DNA of 13,949 bases from Synergistaceae bacterium. Its GTDB lineage: Bacteria > Synergistota > Synergistia > Synergistales > Aminobacteriaceae. The notes below the pieces were generated by a model. The model was not told the origin of the DNA. It worked only from the letters and a program-made list of their open reading frames with translations, and made no database searches. Where the stretch lies: positions 1 through 13,949 of the forward strand of contig JAFPWQ010000068.1 of the NCBI GenBank assembly GCA_017394925.1, given 5' to 3'. The first letter of the stretch is position 1, and each line of letters begins with the position of its first letter. Made by a program: the position numbers and the translations under genes. Below, piece by piece: positions 6,142-13,141 of this stretch.

Positions 6142-6675
6142 ATGAAAAAACGCGGCTGGAAATACAAATTATTTTTAAGCTCATTGTGTGTTCACAGATT
6201 CATTGCAAGAAAATGGAATTCAGATTTGTACATTGAGCCTTGCAGGAATAATCCTTCATGTGTCCTTGATGACTATGAGCCTAGAAGGGCAGTACTGGAA
6301 TTATCATCACGCGAGATATACCGTTACGGTATTGAAGGCAGCACAGCGGAATTGGGAGTTTTCAGAGGAGATTTTGCGAAAGATATAAATCATCATTTCC
6401 CGGACAGAAAATTATATTTGTTCGATACGTTTGAAGGTTTTGACTCTCGAGATGCTGAACAGGAAAAGGCAAAAAACTTTTCAGATGCTTCGCAGGACTG
6501 GTCCGGGACCTCAGAAGAATTAGTACTCGGAAAAATGGAACATAAAGAGAACTGCATAATCCGCAACGAAGAGTATAACGGAGCACGTCAGGCAGTGAAA
6601 GAATTCAGCGATAAGAATAATACAGGTTACGTATGCATTTCTGATGTGTGGGGGTCTGCTGTTATAACGCGATAA
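6142..6675 (+). CDS. TylF/macrocin O-methyltransferase-like protein with internal in-frame deletion (likely non-functional)
   Basis: The family methylates sugar hydroxyls with S-adenosylmethionine and Mg2+. Residues 69-80 (AELGVFRGDFAK) are the SAM-binding motif I, 93-101 (LFDTFEGFD) the next strand, and 124-140 lead through SEELVLGKMEHKENCII. In full-length relatives the next 50-60 residues include a VSLDTDLY-type strand and an HDY/HDF metal-binding segment before YxGAxxAVxEF. Here NCIIR at 137-141 runs straight into NEEYNGARQAVKEF at 142-155. The product is 177 residues against roughly 230-250 for the family, and the frame is kept. The C-terminal end (YVCISDVWGSAVI) is intact. Loss of the metal site predicts no methyltransferase activity. 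GGAG lies 12 bases before the ATG. A terminator follows directly. Confidence 0.75.
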   Translation: MKKRGWKYKLFLSSLCVHRFIARKWNSDLYIEPCRNNPSCVLDDYEPRRAVLELSSREIYRYGIEGSTAELGVFRGDFAKDINHHFPDRKLYLFDTFEGFDSRDAEQEKAKNFSDASQDWSGTSEELVLGKMEHKENCIIRNEEYNGARQAVKEFSDKNNTGYVCISDVWGSAVITR

Positions 6676-6676
6676 A

Positions 6677-6716
6677 AAATTCCCCCTGCCTTAATGACAA
6701 GGGGATTAATTTTTCT
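6677..6716. terminator. bidirectional intrinsic terminator
   Basis: CCCC within 6682-6686 pairs with GGGG at 6701-6704, extended by flanking A/T pairs and an inner CTG/CAA partial pairing. An A-run on the left (6674-6679) and a T-run on the right (6710-6714) make it usable from both strands. It lies between the convergent TylF-like gene and the ABC transporter ATPase gene, where both transcripts should end. Confidence 0.6.
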
Positions 6717-6736
6717 CTTTCTCTTTTCTCTTTCTC

Positions 6737-7495
6737 TCAGCGTCTCAGTACTTTTGATAAGAATTCAATCGTTCTTGGCTGTTTAGGATGATCAAATACC
6801 TCATCGGGTGTGCCTTCTTCACTGATTACTCCCTTGTCGATGAATAATATCCTGTCAGCAACTTTATGTGCAAATCCCATTTCGTGAGTAACTAAGTACA
6901 TCGTCATTCCCGAATCAGCAAGTTCCTTCATGACATCAAGAACTTCACCGATCATCTCAGGGTCTAACGCGCTCGTAGGCTCATCGAAGAGTAAAACATC
7001 CGGATTCATGGCCATAGCTCTGGCAATTGCGACTCTCTGTTTCTGACCTCCTGAAAGCCTGTCGGGCCATTCGTCAATCTTGTCTGCAAGTCCAACACGC
7101 GAAAGCAATTCATGCGCTCTTGTGTCTGCTTCTTCCTGAGTCATGAGCTTTAAGTCAACAGGTGCAAGCGTGAGATTCTTCCGGACGGTTAAATGCGGGA
7201 ACAAATGAAAGTGCTGAAAGACCATACACATCTTGCGTCTCACGAGATTTATATCACATTTCGGGGAAGTAATATCTTCTCCCTTGAACGTAATAACTCC
7301 TGATGTAGGCTCTTCCATTCGGTTAAGGCAGCGAAGAAACGTACTCTTTCCTGATCCTGATGGACCGATAACTGCAATCTTTTCGCCCTTGCGTATTCCT
7401 GTGCTGATCCCCTGAAGAACTTTAAGCTCCGTTCCTGTGTCCTTGCGTATGAACGTCTTGTGAAGGTCTTTCACCTCAATAATCATGTCATTCAT
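6737..7495 (-). CDS. polar amino acid ABC transporter, ATP-binding protein (GlnQ/HisP type)
   Basis: This 252-residue cytoplasmic ATPase powers uptake through the permease encoded just upstream. All nucleotide-binding motifs are intact: Walker A GPSGSGKST at 44-52, Q-loop glutamine 94 in VFQHFHLFPH, signature LSGGQ at 147-151, Walker B LLFDE with D171 and E172, and H-loop histidine 204 in VTHEMGFA. The HFHLFPH and EPTSALDPEM segments are typical of the PAAT amino acid family. I chose the ATG at 7495 because AGAAGGGGG lies about 13 bases upstream, overlapping the permease stop. The GTG at 7522 lacks such a site and the ATG at 7486 is farther away. It is the last gene of the operon and is followed by a terminator. 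The substrate is not determined. Confidence 0.92.
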   Translation of the reverse strand: MNDMIIEVKDLHKTFIRKDTGTELKVLQGISTGIRKGEKIAVIGPSGSGKSTFLRCLNRMEEPTSGVITFKGEDITSPKCDINLVRRKMCMVFQHFHLFPHLTVRKNLTLAPVDLKLMTQEEADTRAHELLSRVGLADKIDEWPDRLSGGQKQRVAIARAMAMNPDVLLFDEPTSALDPEMIGEVLDVMKELADSGMTMYLVTHEMGFAHKVADRILFIDKGVISEEGTPDEVFDHPKQPRTIEFLSKVLRR

Positions 7496-7505
7496 TCTGT
7501 CAAAG

Positions 7506-8324
7506 CTACCCCCTTCTGCCACGGCTTAACCAGTTCTCAAGTCTGCGCACCAAATGCGTGAGGAATAACACGATAACCAGATATATTATCGCTACCATGA
7601 CCAGAGGCTGTGAATGTTCAAGCGTGAGTGCCTGTATATTTTGTCCTGCTCTGGTCAGATCATCAATTCCGATATAGCCTGCAATAGAAGTCTCTTTGAG
7701 CAGCGCAATGAATTCATTGAAGAGCATCGGGACGACATTACGCAGTGCCTGAGGAAGAATCACATGACGCATTGATGACCCGTAAGATAATCCCAAAGAA
7801 CGCGCCGCCTCCATTTGACCGGCATCTATTGATTCGATTCCGCCCCTGAAAATTTCAGCTACGTAGGCTCCTGAGTTTAACCCGAACGCTAATATCGCTA
7901 TGTACTGAGTGTTTAAGTCTCTTGCTGAAGCAAATATCGTGAAGTTCCAGATTAAGAGCTGAACCATTGCAGGCGTTCCCCTCAGGACAGATATATATGT
8001 CTCCGCGAATTTGTTTAACAGGGGAATATGTACCCCGCCTTTATATGCAACACGAATAACGCTCAGGATTAAGCCCACAATAACGCCTATTACAGTTGCG
8101 CCTGATGTCATGAAGATCGTAGCCTTCAGACCGTCAACGAGCATCATGTAACGTGAATCTTTGATGAAGTTCTGATAAAAGCGTCTGTTGAAGTCCGACC
8201 ATGCTGCCGCTGTAAAAAATCCTGAATCATAAAGCAGATAGAGCAGAAAGAGCGCAAATATACCCAGAACAATATCGCCTCTTCCAGCTCCTTTTTGTTT
8301 CGCAAAATTATTTCTCATAGTCAT
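7506..8324 (-). CDS. polar amino acid ABC transporter, permease (HisM/GlnP type)
   Basis: This 272-residue inner-membrane protein has a cytoplasmic N-terminus, a first hydrophobic segment at about 17-36, a periplasmic-type loop, and further segments from 65 to 258. The HEQRo/PAAT signature is present as VLRGTPAMVQLL at 113-124. The EAA loop that contacts the ATPase is EAARSLGLSYGSSMRHVILP at 172-191. The single permease gene implies a homodimeric channel. Its ATG at 8324 overlaps the end of the binding-protein gene by 17 bases in another frame, so translation is probably coupled. A second ATG two codons later at 8318 is an alternative start. Glutamine, histidine, arginine or cystine are all possible substrates for this type. 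Confidence 0.92.
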   Translation of the reverse strand: MTMRNNFAKQKGAGRGDIVLGIFALFLLYLLYDSGFFTAAAWSDFNRRFYQNFIKDSRYMMLVDGLKATIFMTSGATVIGVIVGLILSVIRVAYKGGVHIPLLNKFAETYISVLRGTPAMVQLLIWNFTIFASARDLNTQYIAILAFGLNSGAYVAEIFRGGIESIDAGQMEAARSLGLSYGSSMRHVILPQALRNVVPMLFNEFIALLKETSIAGYIGIDDLTRAGQNIQALTLEHSQPLVMVAIIYLVIVLFLTHLVRRLENWLSRGRRG

Positions 8325-9132
8325 CTGCTCTTACTACTGCAACCTGTTTTGCTCCGACTACATAATTCTCTGAAAAATCCATGTTCTCTTTGCGTTCTTC
8401 AGTTACAGTTATGCCTGCACAAATCATGTCGACTTTATTGGTCGATACTGCCATAGGCAACGCGTCAAAGTTCATGTTTTCGATTACGAGTTCACGGTTA
8501 AGTTTCTTCGCAACCGCCGCGCACATTTCAACATCGATTCCGATATAGCCTGAGCCTACTTTAAGCTCATAGGGTGCAAATCCAGCCTCTGTTCCGACAA
8601 CTAATTTTCCGCCTTTTGCCCCTTTGTTGAAATCTATATCTTCAGGCTTAATCGATGACGCATCACCGGCTAAGAATGTCCCGTAGTATTTCTCGAATAT
8701 TTTATTGAGTGTTCCGTCTGATTTGATTTCTTCGAGTGCTTTATTGACCTGTGAGACAAGCTCCGTGTTTCCCTTTCTGAATCCGATTGCGTAATTCTCT
8801 TCGGATAAAGAGTCTTTCATTATTGCGAGACCTTCGACATCATTTAAGAATCTTCTTGCGGGCATTTCATCCATAACAACCGCTCTCACTTTCCCCTGAC
8901 GCAATGCAGCTATAGCATCAACGTATTTCTCGTAGGTCGTGAGCAATGAGCTTTTCTTGTCGCCGAGCATGTCTTCTGCTATGAACTGTCCGACAGTACC
9001 GCGCTGTGCTGCAAGTCTTTCAGTTTTGAGCTGGTCTGTGCTTCTGAGTTTGGGTGTATCTTCCGCAAATGATGAAGATGATATGATGAGCAATGATGAT
9101 ATTACGAGTAAGGCTGCAAAAAATTTTCTCAT
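8308..9132 (-). CDS. amino acid ABC transporter substrate-binding protein, apparently circularly permuted
   Basis: This 274-residue periplasmic protein has a signal peptide (MRKFFAALLV, hydrophobic core, likely cut after SFA at 23) without a lipobox cysteine. After cleavage the chain starts in the middle of the usual family-3 fold: STDQLKTERLAAQRGTVGQF at 31-50, VVMDE around 85-89, LSEENYAIGFRKGNTELV, then KSDGTLNKIFEKYYG ending near 151. A linker (152-175) leads to what is normally the mature N-terminus, KLVVGTEAGFAPYE from 176, then IGIDVEM, DALPMAVSTNKVDMICAGIT and TEERK with the ligand-carboxylate arginine R247. It ends at the first hinge (VRADDYEK). Both halves appear once and ligand contacts (T46, D88, R247) are retained, so it is probably functional. 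The ATG at 9132 lies 13 bases after AGGAGG; an upstream TTG sits too close to that site. Confidence 0.88.
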   Translation of the reverse strand: MRKFFAALLVISSLLIISSSSFAEDTPKLRSTDQLKTERLAAQRGTVGQFIAEDMLGDKKSSLLTTYEKYVDAIAALRQGKVRAVVMDEMPARRFLNDVEGLAIMKDSLSEENYAIGFRKGNTELVSQVNKALEEIKSDGTLNKIFEKYYGTFLAGDASSIKPEDIDFNKGAKGGKLVVGTEAGFAPYELKVGSGYIGIDVEMCAAVAKKLNRELVIENMNFDALPMAVSTNKVDMICAGITVTEERKENMDFSENYVVGAKQVAVVRADDYEK

Positions 9133-9159
9133 GATAAAAACCAATCCTCCTTGTGATTG

Positions 9160-9185
9160 TGAAAATGAAAATATGAATAATTATA
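9160..9185 (-). promoter_or_regulatory. -10 element and C/U/A-rich leader start of the amino acid ABC operon
   Basis: On the minus strand TATAAT at 9185-9180 is a perfect -10 box, but no good -35 lies 16-18 bases upstream. Just after it, at 9176-9160, is TCATATTTTCATTTTCA, identical over 17 bases to 2103-2119 in the cysK leader, followed here by CAATCA and the AGGAGG site. Confidence 0.35.
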
Positions 9186-9198
9186 ACTTATTCGATAA

Positions 9199-9226
9199 TT
9201 AACATATTGTAGTGTAATGATATAAG
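9199..9226 (+). promoter_or_regulatory. promoter of the S4-protein gene
   Basis: TTAACA at 9199-9204 and TATAAG at 9221-9226 are 16 bases apart, each one mismatch from consensus, about 45 bases before the S4 gene start. Confidence 0.55.
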
Positions 9227-9269
9227 CTACACATAATTTTTATATTTACAACAGGAGGAACGAATCATA

Positions 9270-9545
9270 ATGAGGCTTGATAAATATTTAAAGCTGGCAA
9301 GACTCGTAAAACGCAGGACAGTTGCGCAGGAAATGATTGAACTCGGAGCAGTCAGACTCGAAGGCAGAGAATGCAAACCGTCAAGTGAAGTCCATGAAAA
9401 TAACGTGATTGAAGTTGCATATGTTAACCGTGTTCTGAAAGTAAAAGTTCTCTGTGCAGATGAGGCCATGTTAAAGAGACCCAAAACAATTTCATGGGAA
9501 CAATTAGAGGAGCGTACAGTCAAGCCGGACGAAAAACCATTTTAA
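9270..9545 (+). CDS. rqcP: S4-domain RNA-binding protein, RqcP-like
   Basis: This 91-residue protein is almost entirely one S4 domain: MRLDKYLKLARLVKRRTVAQ at 1-20 followed by ELGAVRLEGRECKPSSEV and a VIEVAYVNRVLKVKVL strand pair. It matches the small RqcP (YabO) / HslR group. RqcP binds the 50S subunit with tRNA and RqcH, and helps add C-terminal tails to stalled nascent chains in ribosome quality control. HslR-type heat-shock function is the alternative; the short length and MRLDKxLK start favour RqcP. AGGAGG lies 11 bases before the ATG. It has its own promoter. Enolase follows 64 bases later, behind a possible promoter of its own. RqcH is not in the window. Confidence 0.8.
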   Translation: MRLDKYLKLARLVKRRTVAQEMIELGAVRLEGRECKPSSEVHENNVIEVAYVNRVLKVKVLCADEAMLKRPKTISWEQLEERTVKPDEKPF

Positions 9546-9568
9546 TTTTTTGAACGGGCATTTATAAT
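9540..9568 (+). promoter_or_regulatory. putative enolase promoter
   Basis: A perfect TATAAT at 9563-9568 lies 17 bases after TTTTAA (9540-9545), a weak -35. A TTGAAC at 9550-9555 could instead serve a CATAAA at 9574-9579. Strong expression of enolase makes a dedicated promoter likely. AGGAGG then lies at about 9596-9601, just before the enolase ATG. Confidence 0.4.
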
Positions 9569-9609
9569 AACTGCATAAAATTAATTATTTCAACAGGAGG
9601 AAATTTTCA

Positions 9610-10902
9610 ATGGCATCAATAATAGGTGTACACGGCCGTGAAATTCTTGATTCAAGAGGCAATCCCACAGTAGAAGTTGACGTATATCTCGAAGACGGAT
9701 CAATGGGACGTGCGGCAGTCCCATCAGGAGCATCAACGGGAGTACATGAAGCATTAGAACTTCGCGATAAGGAAGCGCGTTACGGCGGAAAAGGAACACA
9801 GCACGCAGTCGATAACGTGAACGAGAAAATTGCACCCGAAATTCTCGGAATGGATGCAGATGATCAGTGCGCACTTGATTCAGCAATGATTGCACTTGAC
9901 GGTACGGAAGGAAAATCAAATCTCGGAGCAAATGCAATTCTCGGTGTCTCAATGGCAAACGCAAGAGCAGCCGCAGAATCACATGGCCTTCCCCTTTACA
10001 CATGGTTAGGCGGCATCAACGGCGGTCTGCTTCCTACTCCCATGATGAACGTAATCAACGGAGGAGCACACGCAGACTCAACGGTAGACTTCCAGGAGTT
10101 TATGATTGTTCCTCACAGCCCTTCAAGTTTTAAGGAAGCGTTAAGAATGGGCGCAGAAGTCTATCATGCATTAAAGAGCTGTGTAAAAGGACGCGGATAT
10201 TCAACGGGTGTAGGTGATGAAGGCGGATTTGCACCTGACCTCAAGAGCAACCGTGAAGCACTTGATCTTCTCATGGAAGCAGTGAACAAGGCAGGATACA
10301 AGCCCGGTGATGATGTCAGTTTTGCACTCGACGTAGCGAGCTCAGAATTCTTTGATACGAAAGAAAATAAATACATCTTCAAGAAGAGCGGCGGTGCTGA
10401 ATACACATCAGAGGCACTCGTGAAACTCTATGAAGAGCTCATCGCGAACTATCCGATCATCTCAATCGAAGACGGCTGTGCAGAAGACGACTGGAACGGC
10501 TGGGCGGCACTCACTGCGTCCGTAGGCAAAAAGATTCAGCTTGTCGGTGATGACTTATTCGTTACGAACCCGAAGATACTTGCGCGCGGAATTTCAGAGG
10601 GTGTAGCAAATGCAGTTCTCGTGAAGCTCAATCAGATCGGAACGGTCAGCGAGACATTACAGGTTATCCAGATGGCAGCAGATGCAGGTTACGCGGCTGT
10701 AGTATCTCATCGTTCAGGCGAGACAGCAGACAGTTTTATTGCTGATTTGGCAGTTGCAACCAGAGCAGGACAGATTAAGACAGGAAGCATTGCACGTACG
10801 GACAGAATCGCGAAATACAATCAGCTTCTCAGAATCGAAGAGGATCTCGGAGACAAAGCTAAATATGCAGGTCTCACGAAGTATTCTCCTATGTGGAAGT
10901 AA
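9610..10902 (+). CDS. eno: enolase (phosphopyruvate hydratase)
   Basis: Enolase dehydrates 2-phosphoglycerate to phosphoenolpyruvate in glycolysis, in the cytoplasm, with Mg2+. The 430 residues are the standard bacterial length. Visible: REILDSRGNPTVEV at 10-23, the mobile loop PSGASTG at 38-44, GGAHAD with H154, QEF with E163, the catalytic acid/base E204 in GDEGGFAPD, Mg ligands D241, E287 and D314 (GDDLFVTN), the catalytic base K339 in VKLNQIG, SHRSGET at 366-372, and K390 in IKTGS. All active-site residues are present. GVHEALELRD replaces the commoner GxYEALELRD; I read this as natural variation. An AGGAGG site precedes the ATG. Codon choice looks strongly biased (for example GCA, CTC, GAA), as expected for a highly expressed gene. 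ridA follows after 14 bases. Confidence 0.98.
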   Translation: MASIIGVHGREILDSRGNPTVEVDVYLEDGSMGRAAVPSGASTGVHEALELRDKEARYGGKGTQHAVDNVNEKIAPEILGMDADDQCALDSAMIALDGTEGKSNLGANAILGVSMANARAAAESHGLPLYTWLGGINGGLLPTPMMNVINGGAHADSTVDFQEFMIVPHSPSSFKEALRMGAEVYHALKSCVKGRGYSTGVGDEGGFAPDLKSNREALDLLMEAVNKAGYKPGDDVSFALDVASSEFFDTKENKYIFKKSGGAEYTSEALVKLYEELIANYPIISIEDGCAEDDWNGWAALTASVGKKIQLVGDDLFVTNPKILARGISEGVANAVLVKLNQIGTVSETLQVIQMAADAGYAAVVSHRSGETADSFIADLAVATRAGQIKTGSIARTDRIAKYNQLLRIEEDLGDKAKYAGLTKYSPMWK

Positions 10903-10916
10903 GGAGTTAAAGCAGC

Positions 10917-11315
10917 ATGTCCTTTGCTGACGATGTTAAACGCGTAATCTCAACAGAGAATGCACCTGCGGCAATCGGCCCGTACTCACAGGCAATACAG
11001 GCCGGTGAATTTCTCTATGTCTCAGGTCAGATACCAGTTGACCCAAAAACAGGCAATGTTGCGTCAGATATAGCATCACAGGCTAAGCAGTCATTAGAGA
11101 ACGTGAAAGCAATTCTCAGTGCGGCCGGATATATGCTCTCTGATGTCGTGAAAACTACGGTATTTGTTACGGACATAAATAACTTTGCGGCAGTCAATGA
11201 AGTCTACGCGTCATACTTTGAGAAGGAAGCACCAGCACGTTCATTTGTGGCAGTGAAAGATTTACCCAAAGGTGTTGGGCTTGAAATCGAAGCAGTAGCG
11301 TGGAAACATAAATAA
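10917..11315 (+). CDS. ridA: RidA family 2-iminobutanoate/2-iminopropanoate deaminase
   Basis: RidA hydrolyses reactive enamine/imine intermediates (such as 2-aminoacrylate from serine or cysteine breakdown) and so protects pyridoxal-phosphate enzymes. The 132 residues match the family length with a short N-terminal extension (MSFADDVK) before VISTENAPAAIGPYSQAI. Active-site residues are visible: Y23 in GPYSQA, R108 in PARSFVAV, and E123 in LEIEAVA. FLYVSGQIPVDP is also typical. GGAG lies 10 bases before the ATG and abuts the enolase stop codon, so both genes are probably one transcript. RidA could detoxify aminoacrylate linked to cysteine and serine metabolism encoded elsewhere in the window, though no direct link is visible. 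Confidence 0.93.
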   Translation: MSFADDVKRVISTENAPAAIGPYSQAIQAGEFLYVSGQIPVDPKTGNVASDIASQAKQSLENVKAILSAAGYMLSDVVKTTVFVTDINNFAAVNEVYASYFEKEAPARSFVAVKDLPKGVGLEIEAVAWKHK

Positions 11316-11339
11316 TTTTTCGGAGGTAATAATTCAGAT

Positions 11340-11750
11340 ATGGCAGAAGCAATTAATCCCTGCGGAGGAACAGCACCATCAGGGACAGGCGGCACGGGCG
11401 GAACTCCTGCGGAAGGCGGAGCAGCTCAGGGCGGCGGTCTCATGGGAATGTTATTCCCTCTCGCAATATTCGTACTCATCTTCTATTTCTTTATCATCAG
11501 GCCTCAGCGTAAACGTGATAAACAGCATAATAATATGATTGCAAGTATAGGACGCGGAGACCAGATTGTAACGATAGGCGGCTTTTTGGGAACAGTTAAG
11601 GAAGTCCGCGATGACACATTCCAGATTGAACTTGCTGAAGGTGTGAGAGTTCGCATTCTCAAGTCAGCAGTTCAGACAAAGCGCACAGTATCAGCAAATG
11701 CATCACCTGAAAAACCTGCGCTTGACAGTAATCAGGGGGCATCAGCTTAA
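11340..11750 (+). CDS. yajC: YajC, preprotein translocase accessory subunit
   Basis: YajC is a small inner-membrane partner of SecDF that associates with the SecYEG translocon. The 136 residues have a Gly/Ala/Thr-rich N-terminal tail (1-33), one membrane segment at about 34-52, then the hallmark FFIIRPQRKR and a cytoplasmic domain containing IGRGDQIVTIGGFLGTV and EGVRVRILKSAV. The N-terminal tail is longer than in E. coli YajC, and a start at an inner codon is possible, but the GGAGG at 11322-11326 supports the ATG at 11340 with a 13-base gap. Its stop codon TAA overlaps the secD start as TAATG, which implies coupled translation. Confidence 0.93.
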   Translation: MAEAINPCGGTAPSGTGGTGGTPAEGGAAQGGGLMGMLFPLAIFVLIFYFFIIRPQRKRDKQHNNMIASIGRGDQIVTIGGFLGTVKEVRDDTFQIELAEGVRVRILKSAVQTKRTVSANASPEKPALDSNQGASA

Positions 11751-13141
11751 TGAATCGTAATGACAAAATCCGCCTCTGGGTTGTATTGATTGTAATAGCG
11801 GCGGCATTGTTCTATATATGGCCTCTCGAAGGCAGGCTTAATCTTGGTCTCGATTTGAAGGGTGGAGCGCATATAGTTCTTCAGGCAAAAGGAACACCCG
11901 AAAGTCCATTAAGAGATGACAGCATAGACAGGCTGCTTGCGGTTCTCAGGAATCGAATTGACCAGTACGGAGTCGCTGAGCCGATAATCCAGAAGAGCGG
12001 AACGGATCGAATCATAGTAGACCTTCCCGGAATACAGGACCCGGCAGCTGCTCTTGAACTCATCGGCAGAACTGCACAAATGGATTTCCGCGAAGTAATT
12101 GACCAGACAGGCGCAAATCTCCCTGCTGAACCAGTCAGAAGCAATTATGACAGTGATATACAGTTCGTAAATGCTCAGGAACGCTGGAAGGAAGCACTAG
12201 CACAGATAAGCAATGCAAGCGCGGATTTACTTGCACGTTCCAAAAATACAGCAGGATCAGTCGTAGCTCCAGCAGAAGAAGCCGGAAGATATTATTTACT
12301 TGGGCCGGTTGTGTTATCGGGAAAAGATTTAATCAATGCTGAAGTTGCACCTGATTCACTCGGCAGAATGGGCGTATCTCTCGAATTCAATTCCGAAGGC
12401 GCAAGATTATTTGAAGAGGCTACAGCACGTTTAATCGGCAGGCAGTTAGCTATCGTACTCGACAATGTAGTTATCTCTGCACCCGTCGTTCAGGACAGAA
12501 TCGCAGGAGGACGCGCTCAGATTACCGGAAGATTCACGGCTGATGAGGCAGGAAGACTCGCGATTATGCTAAAGGCCGGAGCATTGCCAGTTGCTGTTGA
12601 AATCGCAGAAAATCGTTCAGTCGGTCCGAGTCTGGGAGCAGACAGCGTGAAACAGGGACTCGAAGCAGGATTATTCGGTGCAGGAATGGTGCTCGTGTTC
12701 ATGCTGCTCTATTATCAGTTCAGAGGACTCGCCGCAGATGTTGCACTCATCGTTACGATAATCTTAATCTTTGCCGGTCTCATGGCCTTTAACGCTACTC
12801 TCACACTTCCGGGCATCGCTGGCATAGTGCTTACGCTGGGAATGGCCGTTGACGGAAATGTTTTGATTTATGAGCGCATTCGTGAAGAAAGAAATTCAGG
12901 TAAGACTCCAATGGCGGCACTTGATGCAGGATTCAGAAAAGCACTCGTTACGATTCTTGACTCTAACATAACGACTCTGATTGCAGCTCTCGTATTATTC
13001 TATTTCGGATCAGGTTCAGTCAGGGGATTCGGTGTTACGCTTTCAATAGGTCTGGTTGCAAGTGTATTCGCTAATGTCGTTGTAACGCGTGCATTGCTTC
13101 AGCTGTTCATTAAACGCGGCGGGGAGGTTGTGAAAAGATGA
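11750..13141 (+). CDS. secD: protein translocase subunit SecD
   Basis: SecD works with SecF to use the proton gradient to pull proteins through SecYEG to the periplasmic side. The 463 residues fit the shorter SecD form. Order: a first membrane segment at about 8-24, the conserved D1 motif LGLDLKGGAHIVL from 32, the large periplasmic domain (IDRLLAVLRNRIDQYGV, IVDLPGIQDP, YYLLGPVVLSG, GRQLAIVLDN), then the membrane domain from about 300 with five segments. The conserved TM4 region LPGIAGIVLTLGMAVDGNVL carries the Asp used in proton movement, followed by YERIREE. The ATG overlaps the yajC stop by one base and the secD stop overlaps the secF ATG by four bases (ATGA). Confidence 0.96.
   Translation: MNRNDKIRLWVVLIVIAAALFYIWPLEGRLNLGLDLKGGAHIVLQAKGTPESPLRDDSIDRLLAVLRNRIDQYGVAEPIIQKSGTDRIIVDLPGIQDPAAALELIGRTAQMDFREVIDQTGANLPAEPVRSNYDSDIQFVNAQERWKEALAQISNASADLLARSKNTAGSVVAPAEEAGRYYLLGPVVLSGKDLINAEVAPDSLGRMGVSLEFNSEGARLFEEATARLIGRQLAIVLDNVVISAPVVQDRIAGGRAQITGRFTADEAGRLAIMLKAGALPVAVEIAENRSVGPSLGADSVKQGLEAGLFGAGMVLVFMLLYYQFRGLAADVALIVTIILIFAGLMAFNATLTLPGIAGIVLTLGMAVDGNVLIYERIREERNSGKTPMAALDAGFRKALVTILDSNITTLIAALVLFYFGSGSVRGFGVTLSIGLVASVFANVVVTRALLQLFIKRGGEVVKR

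Noticed and set aside
7495..7522. GTG start at 7522 for the ABC ATPase
   Set aside because: No ribosome binding site precedes it, and it would overlap the permease end by 17 bases; the ATG at 7495 has AGAAGGGGG upstream.
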